From AL-N1 sp039178835 (GTDB lineage: Bacteria > Chloroflexota > Chloroflexia > Chloroflexales > Roseiflexaceae), in assembly GCA_039178835.1 (NCBI GenBank), contig JBCDFA010000003.1, positions 21,008 to 85,007 on the forward strand: 64,000 bases of DNA. Reading direction: 5' to 3'. Of the stretch, positions 26,283 to 35,227 are shown in pieces. The number at the start of each line of letters is the position of its first letter. Positions within the stretch are counted from its first letter, which is position 1. Made by a program: the position numbers and the translations under genes. The notes beneath the pieces are model-generated. The model had not been told where the DNA came from and searched no databases. It worked only from the letters and a program-made list of their open reading frames with translations.

Positions 26283-26520
26283 CGCTATACCACTAAATAA
26301 ATGACGCTAAAATATGTTGTTATGTAATGATGCCACAGTACAACGTGCTATTATCAATATACAACTAGCGAGTCAGGCTCTACTGCATTATACTACACGG
26401 CGTATGTGAAAGGCAATACATTGAAAACGCATATCACTGCTTGTTGACACTACAAACCCTTCATGACATGCACATACTTAACGTAACGATGTTTTATAGT
26501 ATAAAGGAGGTTAGCCGTTT

Positions 26521-27456
26521 ATGCGAGTCGTATTTTTAGGCACCCCATTGTTTGCTACAATCCCTCTTCGGGCACTTATTCAAGACCCTCGATATGAGGT
26601 CGTTGGCGTAGTCACACAGCCTGATCGCCCCACTGGTCGTCGACGGACAGTACAACCTCCTCCGGTAAAAGAACTTGCCGTGGAGCATGCTATTCCCGTG
26701 CTCCAGCCGGAAACACTACGTGATGCAGATGCCATGGAACAATTGGCGGCTTTCCAACCAGATGTGGGTGTTGTTGCGGCGTACGGTGAGATTTTACGTA
26801 AACGAGTACTCGCTATTCCACCGTTAGGATATATTAATTTGCATCCATCGTTGTTGCCGCTGCATCGTGGACCTACTCCGGTTATTGGGGCTATTCTGTC
26901 TGGTGCTACGGAAACAGGTATGACGATTATGCAGCTTGTATCTAAAATGGATGCGGGTCCGATCTTGACACAGGAACGTGTGCGGCTTTCCCCTGATGCT
27001 CGTACAGAACAGCTTACGAATGAACTTTTTCATTTAGGTTCGGCACGCTTGGTTGACATCTTGACCAGTTATGCAGCAGGTGAGGTTGATCTGATGCCAC
27101 AGGATGACTCGCACGCGACTTACACCCATATGCTTAATCGAACAGATGGCCTTATCGATTGGAATATGCCAGCGGTTCAGATTGAACGCATGATCCGCGC
27201 ATACGATCCGTGGCCAAGTGCGTATACAAGTTGGAGTGGTCAAACACTCAAGATTATGGAGGCTCACCTTGTACCGGACTGGGTCGGGAACGAAACTCCT
27301 GGAACATTGTTTATCGATCAAAAGATGATTTATGTTGCAACTGGAACAGGAGCATTACAACTTGTAGAAGTGCAACCTAGCGGTAAACAGACCATGCAGG
27401 CAGATTCGTGGTACCGAGGGTTGAGAAATACCACCGAGTTGCATCTTGGCTCGTAA
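26521..27456 (+). CDS. fmt: Methionyl-tRNA formyltransferase
   Basis: Fmt formylates the initiator methionyl-tRNA using 10-formyltetrahydrofolate. The 311-residue protein has the expected landmarks: MRVVFLGTPLFA, the tRNA-binding loop TGRRRTVQPPPVK, the catalytic Asn/His/Asp region (INLHPSLLPLHRGPTPV, about residues 104-120) and KMDAGPIL. The C-terminal OB-like domain begins near residue 205. A very strong AAAGGAGGTTAG ribosome site precedes the ATG. Peptide deformylase, the common neighbour, is not present. Confidence 0.96.
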   Translation: MRVVFLGTPLFATIPLRALIQDPRYEVVGVVTQPDRPTGRRRTVQPPPVKELAVEHAIPVLQPETLRDADAMEQLAAFQPDVGVVAAYGEILRKRVLAIPPLGYINLHPSLLPLHRGPTPVIGAILSGATETGMTIMQLVSKMDAGPILTQERVRLSPDARTEQLTNELFHLGSARLVDILTSYAAGEVDLMPQDDSHATYTHMLNRTDGLIDWNMPAVQIERMIRAYDPWPSAYTSWSGQTLKIMEAHLVPDWVGNETPGTLFIDQKMIYVATGTGALQLVEVQPSGKQTMQADSWYRGLRNTTELHLGS

Positions 27457-27683
27457 TGATGCTGAATGGATGTACCAGTGCAAAATGTTACTATAGTTGC
27501 ATTTTCATCATACACTCATTCTGTGATAGTTCTATCGTTGGTATACTACAATATAACGGTTTATAGTGCTGTAGCTGTAGCGTTTGTACGTTATAACAAG
27601 AGATTTGGAGCAATCGAAACACCTGTAAGTTATATTATTATTAATTGTATCTTTATCAACCAAAAAGTATTTAGAGAGAACAC

Positions 27684-28952
27684 ATGCGACATTTAGTAAA
27701 CATTTTACGGGTACAAGTGCCTCTTTGGTTAGTTACACCATTTTTGGGTGTGGTTCTGGTAGCAGGCTTTGGTGGTGGATATTTTACGAACACACAGTTG
27801 ACCACTGCCTGTCCCCAATCCTCTGAGGTGTGTACAGGTTTTGCTAATTTCTGGCGTGCCTGGGAGATTGCATCTACCCATTTTGTTGATCCTGAAGCCA
27901 TCGATCCCCAGACCATGACTGATGGTGCCATTGCTGGCATGATCAACAGCCTTGGCGATCAGGGGCACACCCGTTATATGCCTGCAGAAGTTGCAGCGGC
28001 TGAACGTGAGTCGCTGGCGGGCCGCTTTGAAGGTATTGGCGCGTATATCGATGTGCGCGATGGCCAGCCACTGATTGTCGAACCAATTAGAAATTCCCCT
28101 GCCGAAGCTGCTGGTTTGCTTCCTGACGATCTGATTATGGAGGTTGATGGGGAAGATGTACGTGGGGTTACTGTTGAAGAACTACAGAGCAAAGTTCGTG
28201 GACCTAAAGGGAGCACGGTGCTCCTTACTATACAACGTGGTGAAGAGACACTCGAAATTGAGGTACAGCGTGATGAAGTACAGATTCCAAGTGTTTCCTG
28301 GGCCATGTTGCCTGAAGATGTCGCATTGATCGAGTTAACCCAGTTTTCGGAACCTTCATCCGAAGATATTGAAGAGGCTCTGACTGGAGCACGAGCAGAG
28401 GGTGCAACAGCAATTATTCTGGATTTGCGAAACAATCCAGGTGGCCTCGTTGATGAACTTATCTCTATTGCCAGTGAATTTCTTCCGCCAGACACCACCG
28501 TGCTGCTGGAACAAAGTCGCGATGGTGAGCAAAGCCCATATCGCACCAGAGGCGATGGCATTGCAACCGATCTCCCAATGGTTGTGCTCGTGAATGGAAA
28601 TAGTGCGAGTTCAGCCGAGATACTTGCAGGTGCATTAAAAGAACAGGACCGTGCAACCGTGATTGGTACCTCAACTTTTGGTACGGCTACCGTACTGCGA
28701 CGTTTTGAACTGAACGACGGTGCACAGATCTTGCTTGGCACAACCGAATGGCTGACTCCCAACGGCGAGCAGGTGCGTGATGTAGGAATCGAGCCAGACG
28801 AAATTGTGACGTTGCCACCCCAAACCATTGAACTAGCCCCAGAGGAGGCTGCCGAACTGAGTGCATTGGCCATTGAGGAAAGTGAAGACGCTCAATTAGC
28901 ACGGGCCTTTGAGCTAGTACAGGAAGAGGTTGCTAAACAAAACAGTGAGTAG
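27684..28952 (+). CDS. S41-family (C-terminal processing) peptidase-like protein with altered catalytic dyad
   Basis: The 422-residue protein has a membrane helix at about residues 12-33, then an extracytoplasmic CtpA/CtpB layout. A helical N-domain contains the GDQGHTRYM segment. A PDZ domain lies at about 110-190 (EPIRNSPAEAAGLLPDDLI), followed by the peptidase core. In CtpB the Ser-Lys dyad is Ser309/Lys334. Here the Ser is present in NGNSASSAEI (residue 309), but the Lys motif reads TFGTATV, with Thr at residue 334. By recall, Chloroflexota S41 relatives often show FGTGTV at this spot, so this may be a clade trait. It could be a non-peptidase binder or use another base. Confidence 0.85.
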   Translation: MRHLVNILRVQVPLWLVTPFLGVVLVAGFGGGYFTNTQLTTACPQSSEVCTGFANFWRAWEIASTHFVDPEAIDPQTMTDGAIAGMINSLGDQGHTRYMPAEVAAAERESLAGRFEGIGAYIDVRDGQPLIVEPIRNSPAEAAGLLPDDLIMEVDGEDVRGVTVEELQSKVRGPKGSTVLLTIQRGEETLEIEVQRDEVQIPSVSWAMLPEDVALIELTQFSEPSSEDIEEALTGARAEGATAIILDLRNNPGGLVDELISIASEFLPPDTTVLLEQSRDGEQSPYRTRGDGIATDLPMVVLVNGNSASSAEILAGALKEQDRATVIGTSTFGTATVLRRFELNDGAQILLGTTEWLTPNGEQVRDVGIEPDEIVTLPPQTIELAPEEAAELSALAIEESEDAQLARAFELVQEEVAKQNSE

Positions 28953-29034
28953 CTGTACATAGAGTGATGCCATCCTGCTACGGTAACCTTCCGTATAAGT
29001 TGCAAGTTGTACGACAAACTAGAAAAGAAGCATT

Positions 29035-29964
29035 ATGGCATCACTAGACAACGATACGTTTCCTGGTTCCTCTTCAACATCGGAACACCCAGCGGATGCC
29101 CCGTTTTTTGCGGGTAACAGTCCGACGGGTGTTTTATTGTTGCACGGGTACAGTGGCTCCCCTGCCGAACTCCAACCAATGGGCCAAGCCCTCGTCGAAG
29201 CGGGCTACATGGTGCATATACCTGTGCTGGCTGGGCATGGTGGTATGCCAGAAGGGCTCAAAGGCCTACGTTGGGAGCAGTGGGCTGAGTCGGCGGTAGG
29301 TGGTTTTCAGCGACTTTCAGAGCAGTGCGATGAAGTCTTTGTATGTGGTTTTTCGATGGGTGGCTTGTTGGCACTTCATTTGGCAATGCATCATCAGGTT
29401 GCTGGTATCATTGCCATGGCTCCTGCACTCCATCTGTATGGGGAAATGCAACTTCGTCTGACTGGGCTCCTGAAATTCGTGATGCCCTGGTACCACCCCT
29501 TTGCGAAAGCTGATTTTACTGATCCCAAGGTTCGGGCAAGTATTCACGAACGTATGCCTGATGCTGATCTGGATGACCCAAAAGTTATAGAATATATCCG
29601 TCAGAATGTACGCATCCCTGTTGATTCTTTGTATGAACTCATACGCCTTCGTGATGCTGTCAAAGGACGCCTTTCTTCGATTACCAATCCTATCCTGTTT
29701 CTGCATGGCAATCATGATCTAACGGTGCAGCCTTCAAGCACACGAGAAATAGCGGCCCATATACACTCTGAGGACCAACGTACTGTTTGGTTTGAGCGGA
29801 GCGGCCACATGTTGCCGTTGGATGTCGAACGTGAGGGTGTTTGGGCCGAAGCGATTAGTTGGATAGCACAGCGTTGCCGATCATCCAATGATTTTATTTC
29901 AACTTCTATTGACAGTATTGCACAGCAATCTTTAGTTTCGATAGCCGAGACGAATCAGACATAG
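29035..29964 (+). CDS. Alpha/beta hydrolase (carboxylesterase/monoacylglycerol lipase type)
   Basis: The 309-residue protein shows the full esterase set. The oxyanion strand LLLHGYSGSP is near residue 36 and the nucleophile elbow GFSMGG near 101 (Ser). The acid is in LHGNHDLTV (about 224) and the His in SGHMLPLD (about 259). The layout fits the Est30-type carboxylesterases and bacterial monoacylglycerol lipases, which act on short acyl esters in the cytoplasm. It has no signal peptide. The last 30 residues are a polar extension not typical of the fold. It is followed 16 nt later by the B3/B4 protein, so the two may be co-transcribed. Confidence 0.9.
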   Translation: MASLDNDTFPGSSSTSEHPADAPFFAGNSPTGVLLLHGYSGSPAELQPMGQALVEAGYMVHIPVLAGHGGMPEGLKGLRWEQWAESAVGGFQRLSEQCDEVFVCGFSMGGLLALHLAMHHQVAGIIAMAPALHLYGEMQLRLTGLLKFVMPWYHPFAKADFTDPKVRASIHERMPDADLDDPKVIEYIRQNVRIPVDSLYELIRLRDAVKGRLSSITNPILFLHGNHDLTVQPSSTREIAAHIHSEDQRTVWFERSGHMLPLDVEREGVWAEAISWIAQRCRSSNDFISTSIDSIAQQSLVSIAETNQT

Positions 29965-29980
29965 TAGGTACCACAAGACT

Positions 29981-30676
29981 ATGTATTTTCGACACACACC
30001 ACAGATATGGCAAGCATTTCCTGAACTCGCTGCTGGGACTCTGTTTGTTCCGCACGTGAATACCCACACAAACGTTGAACTATATCTCGATCCATTTTTT
30101 CAACGCGCACGCACAAGTATACAAACGAGCACCGAAGCCGACATGCCCGAGATTGCTGCATGGCGACGAGCATTTGCCAAGATGGGTTTGAAGCCGACAC
30201 AGTATCGTTCTGCTGCGGAGGCTCTGCTACGGCGATTTCGCAAGGAAGATGACCTGCCTCGCTTACACCCACTTGTCGATCTGTGTAATGCGGTATCGCT
30301 CACGTATGCGTTGCCAATAGCTGTTTTTGATGTTGAGCGAGTCGCATCATTCATTGAAGTTTGCCATGCTACGGGTGGTGAAAACTATCTGGCTTTTAGT
30401 GGCGAGATAGAGCATCCTGATCCGCAGGAGATTGTTTTTGTTGATGCAGAACAGCAGGTCCACGCACGCCGCTGGACCTTTCGGCAGAGTCGTCAATCAA
30501 CTGTCAGTGACACAACGAGTCAGGCACTGATCGTGTGTGAAGGGCTGCATGACACTGCCAACGACGATGTACAGGCAGTATTAACCGATCTAGGTCAAAC
30601 TATCTCTACCGTATGGACCACAGATGTGCAGCAATCTATGCTTACTGCTGCACAACCACAGTTTGATTTTGCATAG
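29981..30676 (+). CDS. B3/B4 tRNA-binding domain protein
   Basis: The 231-residue protein is a stand-alone form of the B3/B4 domain found in the beta chain of phenylalanyl-tRNA synthetase. Diagnostic parts are the FAKMGLKPTQYRSAAEALLRR segment (about residues 65-86), followed by LPRLHPLVDLCNAVSLTYALPIAVFD and the EIVFVD strand. Free-standing B3/B4 proteins are widespread and thought to act in editing or handling of aminoacyl-tRNA or free amino acids, but few are studied. It overlaps nothing and lies 3 nt from the convergent stop of the next gene. Confidence 0.87.
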   Translation: MYFRHTPQIWQAFPELAAGTLFVPHVNTHTNVELYLDPFFQRARTSIQTSTEADMPEIAAWRRAFAKMGLKPTQYRSAAEALLRRFRKEDDLPRLHPLVDLCNAVSLTYALPIAVFDVERVASFIEVCHATGGENYLAFSGEIEHPDPQEIVFVDAEQQVHARRWTFRQSRQSTVSDTTSQALIVCEGLHDTANDDVQAVLTDLGQTISTVWTTDVQQSMLTAAQPQFDFA

Positions 30677-30679
30677 TTG

Positions 30680-31099
30680 TTAATGACCACGAATCCGCAA
30701 CAACTTCACGCGTACAGATGTTGTATATAGCTGTGCGAGTTGTGCAGGACTCATGCCAAGACGGGTGGTAATGCCTTCACCATATTTGGTAAGGTACGCA
30801 GGGTATTGGTCGGCAGGTGGTATATGCTGATCAACCGTGGCTTCTGCGTTGAAAACGATGATATCCCCGCCCTGTCCATCACCATCAAAGTTGAGTGCGA
30901 CTTTGGAATTGTGGTTGATGTTGCGTATTTTGGGGGTGTCCGGTTTGCTGTAGAAGATAATGCTTTCAGCATCCCACAGAAACCAGATGGGACTTGGTTG
31001 TGGCGTTCCGTCAGCACGAACAGTCGTAAGCCAGATAATATAGTCGTTCTGTAGTCGATGCATTACACGAGCACCAAATGCCGTATTGATATCAATCAA
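30680..31099 (-). CDS. Pyridoxamine 5'-phosphate oxidase-like protein, possible F420-dependent oxidoreductase
   Basis: The 139-residue protein is a split-barrel flavin-binding protein. Landmarks are WLTTVRADGTPQPSPIWF (residues 23-40), SIIFYSKPDTPKIRNI, and the strand containing KVALNFDGDGQGGD. By recall it matches the Rv3369-like subgroup that uses coenzyme F420 in actinobacteria. Whether F420 or FMN is used here is not known, though F420 occurs in some Chloroflexota. It may act as a reductase or as a stress-related cofactor-binding protein. It lies at the 3' end of a leftward group with the HD and MetE-like genes. Confidence 0.85.
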   Translation of the reverse strand: MIDINTAFGARVMHRLQNDYIIWLTTVRADGTPQPSPIWFLWDAESIIFYSKPDTPKIRNINHNSKVALNFDGDGQGGDIIVFNAEATVDQHIPPADQYPAYLTKYGEGITTRLGMSPAQLAQLYTTSVRVKLLRIRGH

Positions 31100-31149
31100 A
31101 ACCTGCTCCTATCATTGAAAATCGTCTCTTGCCACATTCAAAATGCTTG

Positions 31150-31761
31150 CTACACATTATTTTTGATCATCTCAACATCAACGCCTGCCTGTTGTAGCTT
31201 GTTCTCCGCCTGCTGCTTGACGGCTGCACAGAACTTCTGGAGAAAAGCATCGTGTTCACACGGCGTATCCATCTTGGTATACACTAGACCATATTCTATC
31301 GGTTCCCAGGTTGAGAGATCGGCGAAGTTGTGCTGGATCTGGACTTCCAGATGGTCTAAGGCTGTCGCAAATTTTGCCTCGTAGGTCTGCCGTTCCTCAA
31401 ACTCATACCACAGATCGTAGATTTCCTGGCCTGTCTCATCAGCAAGCAAATCGCGTATATGAGCAATGGCAGCTTGCTCTCGTTGGGTCTTGCTGTCACG
31501 CCGCTCACTCACCTCGAAGAATGGCACATCACCTGCTTCAGCCTCGACCAGATCGTGCACAAGAATCATTTTGAGTACCCGTTCGAGATTGATTGGATGT
31601 TCAAGATGGCGTGCTGCAAGAATCGCCATCAATGCCATCTGCCATGTGTGCTCAGCAACACTTTCCTGCCGTCCATTCGACAGCCAGCTATGTCGTAGCT
31701 CAAACTTGAGCCGCTCAGATAGTTGGAGGAGTTGCATGATTGACTGGATGGTGGTATCCAT
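31150..31761 (-). CDS. HD-domain phosphohydrolase (YfbR/HDDC2-like)
   Basis: The 203-residue protein has an HD metal-binding domain. LKFELRHSW is followed by the first His in SVAEHTWQMA (about residue 37), the HD pair in LVHDLVEAEAGD (about residues 69-80) and a conserved Asp in ALDHLEVQIQHN (about 138). This layout matches YfbR and HDDC2, which remove phosphate from deoxynucleoside 5'-monophosphates. A role in dNTP pool balance is therefore likely. The gene starts 21 nt after the stop of the MetE-like gene. Confidence 0.9.
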   Translation of the reverse strand: MDTTIQSIMQLLQLSERLKFELRHSWLSNGRQESVAEHTWQMALMAILAARHLEHPINLERVLKMILVHDLVEAEAGDVPFFEVSERRDSKTQREQAAIAHIRDLLADETGQEIYDLWYEFEERQTYEAKFATALDHLEVQIQHNFADLSTWEPIEYGLVYTKMDTPCEHDAFLQKFCAAVKQQAENKLQQAGVDVEMIKNNV

Positions 31762-31782
31762 ACTATAGCTCCTTGTAACATA

Positions 31783-32883
31783 TCAGGACATACCTACTTC
31801 GCGGTGTGCCTCTTTCGATCCTTCAAGCACATAGCGGGTCATCATCATCAGTGACTGGGCCACATCCGCAGGCCGGCGTCCCAGACCGCAGGAACAGGCC
31901 ACATCGACTGGATGCCCTCGAAAGCCCTCGATAACACGAAGCAGTTGCTGATGTTCTCCTACAGAACATTGTTCGTGGACAAAGCCCGCTACAAAGCGTA
32001 CATGCGGTGGAAGATTGATCTGAGCCAGTGGAGCATAGAACGCGGGATTGAGCGAAGGTGGTTCGGCTGCTTCCGCAAGTGGATAGTGAATGTATGCCAA
32101 ACGATGGCTATCTGGCCAGTGTGCGACCAGCGAGTTCGAGAAGTGCACCATTTTTGCCAGTGTCTTCGCCTGAACGAGTGCTTCATTATTGAGATCGCCA
32201 AAGCAGATATGAATTCCAATATCTGCTGATGGATGAAGCTTCGTCACGAGGCTATAGATGCTGTGTGTTGCAATACGCACCAACATCTTGGGCAACTTAT
32301 ACGCGAAGGCTAGCTCACCGGGAACTTCAATTTGAATAACAACATCATCGCCAGCAACCTTAATAATTTCGTTGACTTCGAAAGCCAGACGCCTACTAAA
32401 TGCCTCAGCGTAGCGCAACGCATCCATGGGTGCCATCATTGAAAAGGTGATTCCCAGGCCTGTTGGAATACCCACCTGAAACTTGAGGTCAGTCAATCCA
32501 CTTTCTGCTCGTAGCCGCTTGAAGATAGGATAACTGGTGTTGAAATAGGTATGATAACCAAAATCTAAATGGTTATGCATTTCAGAGACAGGGCGCTTTG
32601 ATCGTAGCTTTTGCACATCATCATAACTAACAGGAAAGCCATTTTCATCGCGCAGACCTTCCTTTACTACCTCCCAGCTTTCGGCGTCTTCAGAACAGAT
32701 ATTAATGGCGGTCATAACCCAGGCAGCTCGTTTCCCATTAGGATATGCTTCAGTCTTCTCTCCGATTTCGCCATCAGGAATGCAAAAGAGATGAGGCCCC
32801 AGCATATCGACGGCACGAGTCATCGCGTCTTCTTCGTTGGCGAATGGCAGGCTACCAATGAGTAGCGCATGGCGACTTGACAT
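31783..32883 (-). CDS. MetE C-terminal-like (cobalamin-independent methionine synthase/UROD fold) protein
   Basis: The 366-residue protein resembles only the catalytic half of MetE. Its start, LIGSLPFANEEDAMTRAVD, matches archaeal MetE-like and DUF-type relatives. The zinc ligands of MetE (His-x-Cys and a later Cys) have clear counterparts in IHICFGD (about residue 223) and VACSCGLGRR (about residue 332). It has no N-terminal folate domain. Such short forms may take methyl groups from corrinoid proteins or other donors, or do unrelated chemistry on a barrel fold. Methionine synthase activity is inference. The gene heads a leftward group with the HD and split-barrel genes. Confidence 0.72.
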   Translation of the reverse strand: MSSRHALLIGSLPFANEEDAMTRAVDMLGPHLFCIPDGEIGEKTEAYPNGKRAAWVMTAINICSEDAESWEVVKEGLRDENGFPVSYDDVQKLRSKRPVSEMHNHLDFGYHTYFNTSYPIFKRLRAESGLTDLKFQVGIPTGLGITFSMMAPMDALRYAEAFSRRLAFEVNEIIKVAGDDVVIQIEVPGELAFAYKLPKMLVRIATHSIYSLVTKLHPSADIGIHICFGDLNNEALVQAKTLAKMVHFSNSLVAHWPDSHRLAYIHYPLAEAAEPPSLNPAFYAPLAQINLPPHVRFVAGFVHEQCSVGEHQQLLRVIEGFRGHPVDVACSCGLGRRPADVAQSLMMMTRYVLEGSKEAHREVGMS

Positions 32884-32922
32884 AAAAACCTCGGCTTTCA
32901 GGAGTGATTTGGTATGTGGATA

Positions 32923-34047
32923 TTATACGTGGTTTTCTGTTTGCCAACCCTCATGTCGTAACAGAGTCACGATAGCTTCCTGGAGATCGGCATAGGTTAT
33001 CATCGAATCAAGGCTCACGTGTAACGCTACTAATGTCTGAGCTACCTCAGGACGGATACCAACCAGTATGGCTTGTGCACCGAGTAATCGAATCGCTTTG
33101 GTGATTTGCAGCAATGTTTGCGCTACCTGTGCATCAACTACATATACACCCGTAATATCAAAAATGACATAACGTGGTTTTGCTTGTTCAACGGCCTTAA
33201 GTGTATTCCTGGTCAGGATCTCAGCACGATCACTTTCGACCACGCCAATTAACGGTGTCACTAAGACTCCATCAAGGACTGGAATGATCGGTGTACTCAT
33301 TTCACGAATAATATTCTGACTTGAGCGTAGCTCTTGGAGTGTTTGTGTGAGTCGTGCCTCGCGCTGTTCAACAGTATGAAGGGCTGTTGACAGCTCTGTA
33401 GTACGTTCGCTAACCGTTGTCTCCAATGTGTTACGTATTGCTATCAACTCTTGTTCACGCCCAAGTGCTGCCTTCAAAGATCGCTGTAAGACAATCCCAA
33501 ATTGATCAATGAACAGACAAAGCAGGATAAGCCCTAAACCAGCTGTCCCTAACACAGTAATTGGCTCATCCAAAGAACCAAAACCCAATGTGCCGGGGAG
33601 TTGATATTCGATGGTGGTGAGCGTAATAAGCACTACATAGCAGAGACCACCAAAGATGACCAACCCACGCCGTCCCCAGGTCAGTCCTACAAGGACAAGT
33701 GGCAATGCGTACACAAAAAGAAGTCCGCCACTTAAACGAAGGCCTGTTGCACTCAGCACTAGCGTAACAGCCGAGAAGATACCTATTGTCGTGAGCACCA
33801 CAGCAGTCTTAAAACCACCACGTCGCAATGCAACAGTCGCAAGGATAGAGAAAAACCATACAGAGAGAGAGGAACTAAGGGCTAGAAGTTGTGCAGTAGG
33901 ATGGCTGAATGCGGAGAGTGAAATCGGGAGCCACACAACTGCCCCGATGCTTAAAATGATCGCTGTCATCTGGCAGGCGATGGCTTGTTCCTGTTCGATA
34001 GGGTCTGATAACGTGTTTGAGCGTATCCAAGTCGCAAGTCGATTCAT
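32923..34047 (-). CDS. Membrane protein with RsbR-type STAS domain lacking the usual phospho-acceptor
   Basis: I place the start at the ATG at 34047 (MNRLATWIRSN); the frame is open to a TTG at 34104. The 374-residue protein has about five to six membrane helices (residues 30-200), then a coiled coil (about 215-255). A C-terminal STAS domain of the RsbR group covers about 260-370 (STPIIPVLDGVLVTPLIG, FDITGVYVVD, LLGAQAILVGIRPEVAQTL). In RsbR and RsbS relatives the Asp of VVD is followed by Thr or Ser, the kinase target; here it is Ala (VVDAQVA, about residue 306). It may thus be a stressosome-like sensor fixed in one state. No RsbT-type kinase is nearby. Confidence 0.82.
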   Translation of the reverse strand: MNRLATWIRSNTLSDPIEQEQAIACQMTAIILSIGAVVWLPISLSAFSHPTAQLLALSSSLSVWFFSILATVALRRGGFKTAVVLTTIGIFSAVTLVLSATGLRLSGGLLFVYALPLVLVGLTWGRRGLVIFGGLCYVVLITLTTIEYQLPGTLGFGSLDEPITVLGTAGLGLILLCLFIDQFGIVLQRSLKAALGREQELIAIRNTLETTVSERTTELSTALHTVEQREARLTQTLQELRSSQNIIREMSTPIIPVLDGVLVTPLIGVVESDRAEILTRNTLKAVEQAKPRYVIFDITGVYVVDAQVAQTLLQITKAIRLLGAQAILVGIRPEVAQTLVALHVSLDSMITYADLQEAIVTLLRHEGWQTENHV

Positions 34048-34201
34048 ACAATACCCATGCCACACTCCAGTATAAAGACCAACTCGGAGACAATCAATCA
34101 GCAATGATCAATCATGGATCGCAATGTGTGTTACTACTAGTCTATAACCTTTCGTATTATAACGTATTTTGGAGATGAGAGCCGAAGAAATGAGGAGACA
34201 T

Positions 34202-35137
34202 CTAAAATTTGTAATGTGTCAACACTTTAATAGGATGCACTGCCCCCTTTACCATTGATTCAAAGGTGTTGGGTATTTGCTCCGTAGCTATATGCAGATC
34301 AAATATATCAAGTAGCGTATTGGCTACAGGTTGGGCATGCTCCCAGAACCAACGTGCATAGTCCCGATAGTCTAGTCCATCGCTTGAACCGAGAACTGTC
34401 AATTCCTTGTGATGAAACGCTGTTTGTAACTCTAGCGGTTCCAAATTACCATCTGCAAGGATGCACAGTTTTCCTCCAGGTATAAGTTTGTTTTGTAAGA
34501 GACCAAATGCCTTGTTTCGACTCGAACACTCAACTCCCATGGTGTAGATAGGAGAAAGCTGGTACACATCATCAGGGGCTACTGTGCAGCTTGCGCCAAG
34601 GCGAAGTGCAAGCTCACGGCGTTGTGGTACCGGGTCGACCAGCGTAATCCGGCTTATTCCTTGTACCTGGAGATTGAACAGCGTTAACAGCCCAATGGTT
34701 CCTGCACCTGTAATCAATACCGTATCATCGCTGCCAGGGTTAAGTTTGGCCACCCCCTTCGCCGTATCACACGCCAGAATAACTAAGAGTGCCAGGGCAT
34801 CATCAATAGTGTCAGGAACCTGCACAACACGCGAAAGAGGTACGACTGCCGCTGTACGATGTCCGTAAAATGCTACTACACGATCCCCAACTGTCAGGTT
34901 TTGAACCTCTGCACCACACTCGATCACTTCTGCAAGGCTTTCGTATCCAGTCATAGCTGGGTATGTTGGTGGCTCACTCGCCCGTGCATCACCGCGATAT
35001 TGTGGCAATTCGGTGCCAACACTGATTGCTCCAGTGCGTGTACGAACGAGTATGTCCTGCGGCCCAGGCGGAGGCAGTTCTTCAGTGAACCATGTGATCT
35101 GGCGTGGGGCTGTGAGCAGCAGTGAATGCCGTTGCAT
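34202..35137 (-). CDS. Zinc-free medium-chain dehydrogenase-like protein
   Basis: The 311-residue protein is an MDR-family dehydrogenase. It has a GroES-like domain (residues 1-130, with ISVGTELPQYRG and TGYESLAEV) and a Rossmann domain with VLITGAGTIGLL (about 142-153). The catalytic Cys of zinc enzymes is absent (ISVGTE), and there is no four-cysteine lobe. This places it with zinc-free sugar/threonine-dehydrogenase-like proteins that carry a similar G-x-S-x-G-T-E motif. The substrate is unknown. BchC, a photosynthesis enzyme of similar size and motif, was considered, but its cofactor loop differs. The gene is isolated, transcribed leftward. Confidence 0.78.
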   Translation of the reverse strand: MQRHSLLLTAPRQITWFTEELPPPGPQDILVRTRTGAISVGTELPQYRGDARASEPPTYPAMTGYESLAEVIECGAEVQNLTVGDRVVAFYGHRTAAVVPLSRVVQVPDTIDDALALLVILACDTAKGVAKLNPGSDDTVLITGAGTIGLLTLFNLQVQGISRITLVDPVPQRRELALRLGASCTVAPDDVYQLSPIYTMGVECSSRNKAFGLLQNKLIPGGKLCILADGNLEPLELQTAFHHKELTVLGSSDGLDYRDYARWFWEHAQPVANTLLDIFDLHIATEQIPNTFESMVKGAVHPIKVLTHYKF

Positions 35138-35227
35138 AATCTAGTCTCTTTTTCTGTCCAGTATGTTGACGATTCTATGTTTATCCTGACAGTAACAGTT
35201 GCACACGGCTACTACGCTATGTGCATA

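Noticed and set aside
27974..28873. Open frame of 299 codons on the minus strand
   Set aside because: Antisense shadow of the S41 gene: Ser/Thr/Pro-rich composition, no ribosome site, and the plus-strand protein is clearly real.
34202..35137. Possible bchC (bacteriochlorophyll synthesis)
   Set aside because: Size and a G-x-S-x-G-T-E motif fit, but the cofactor loop is a standard VLITGAGTIGLL and no other photosynthesis gene is near.
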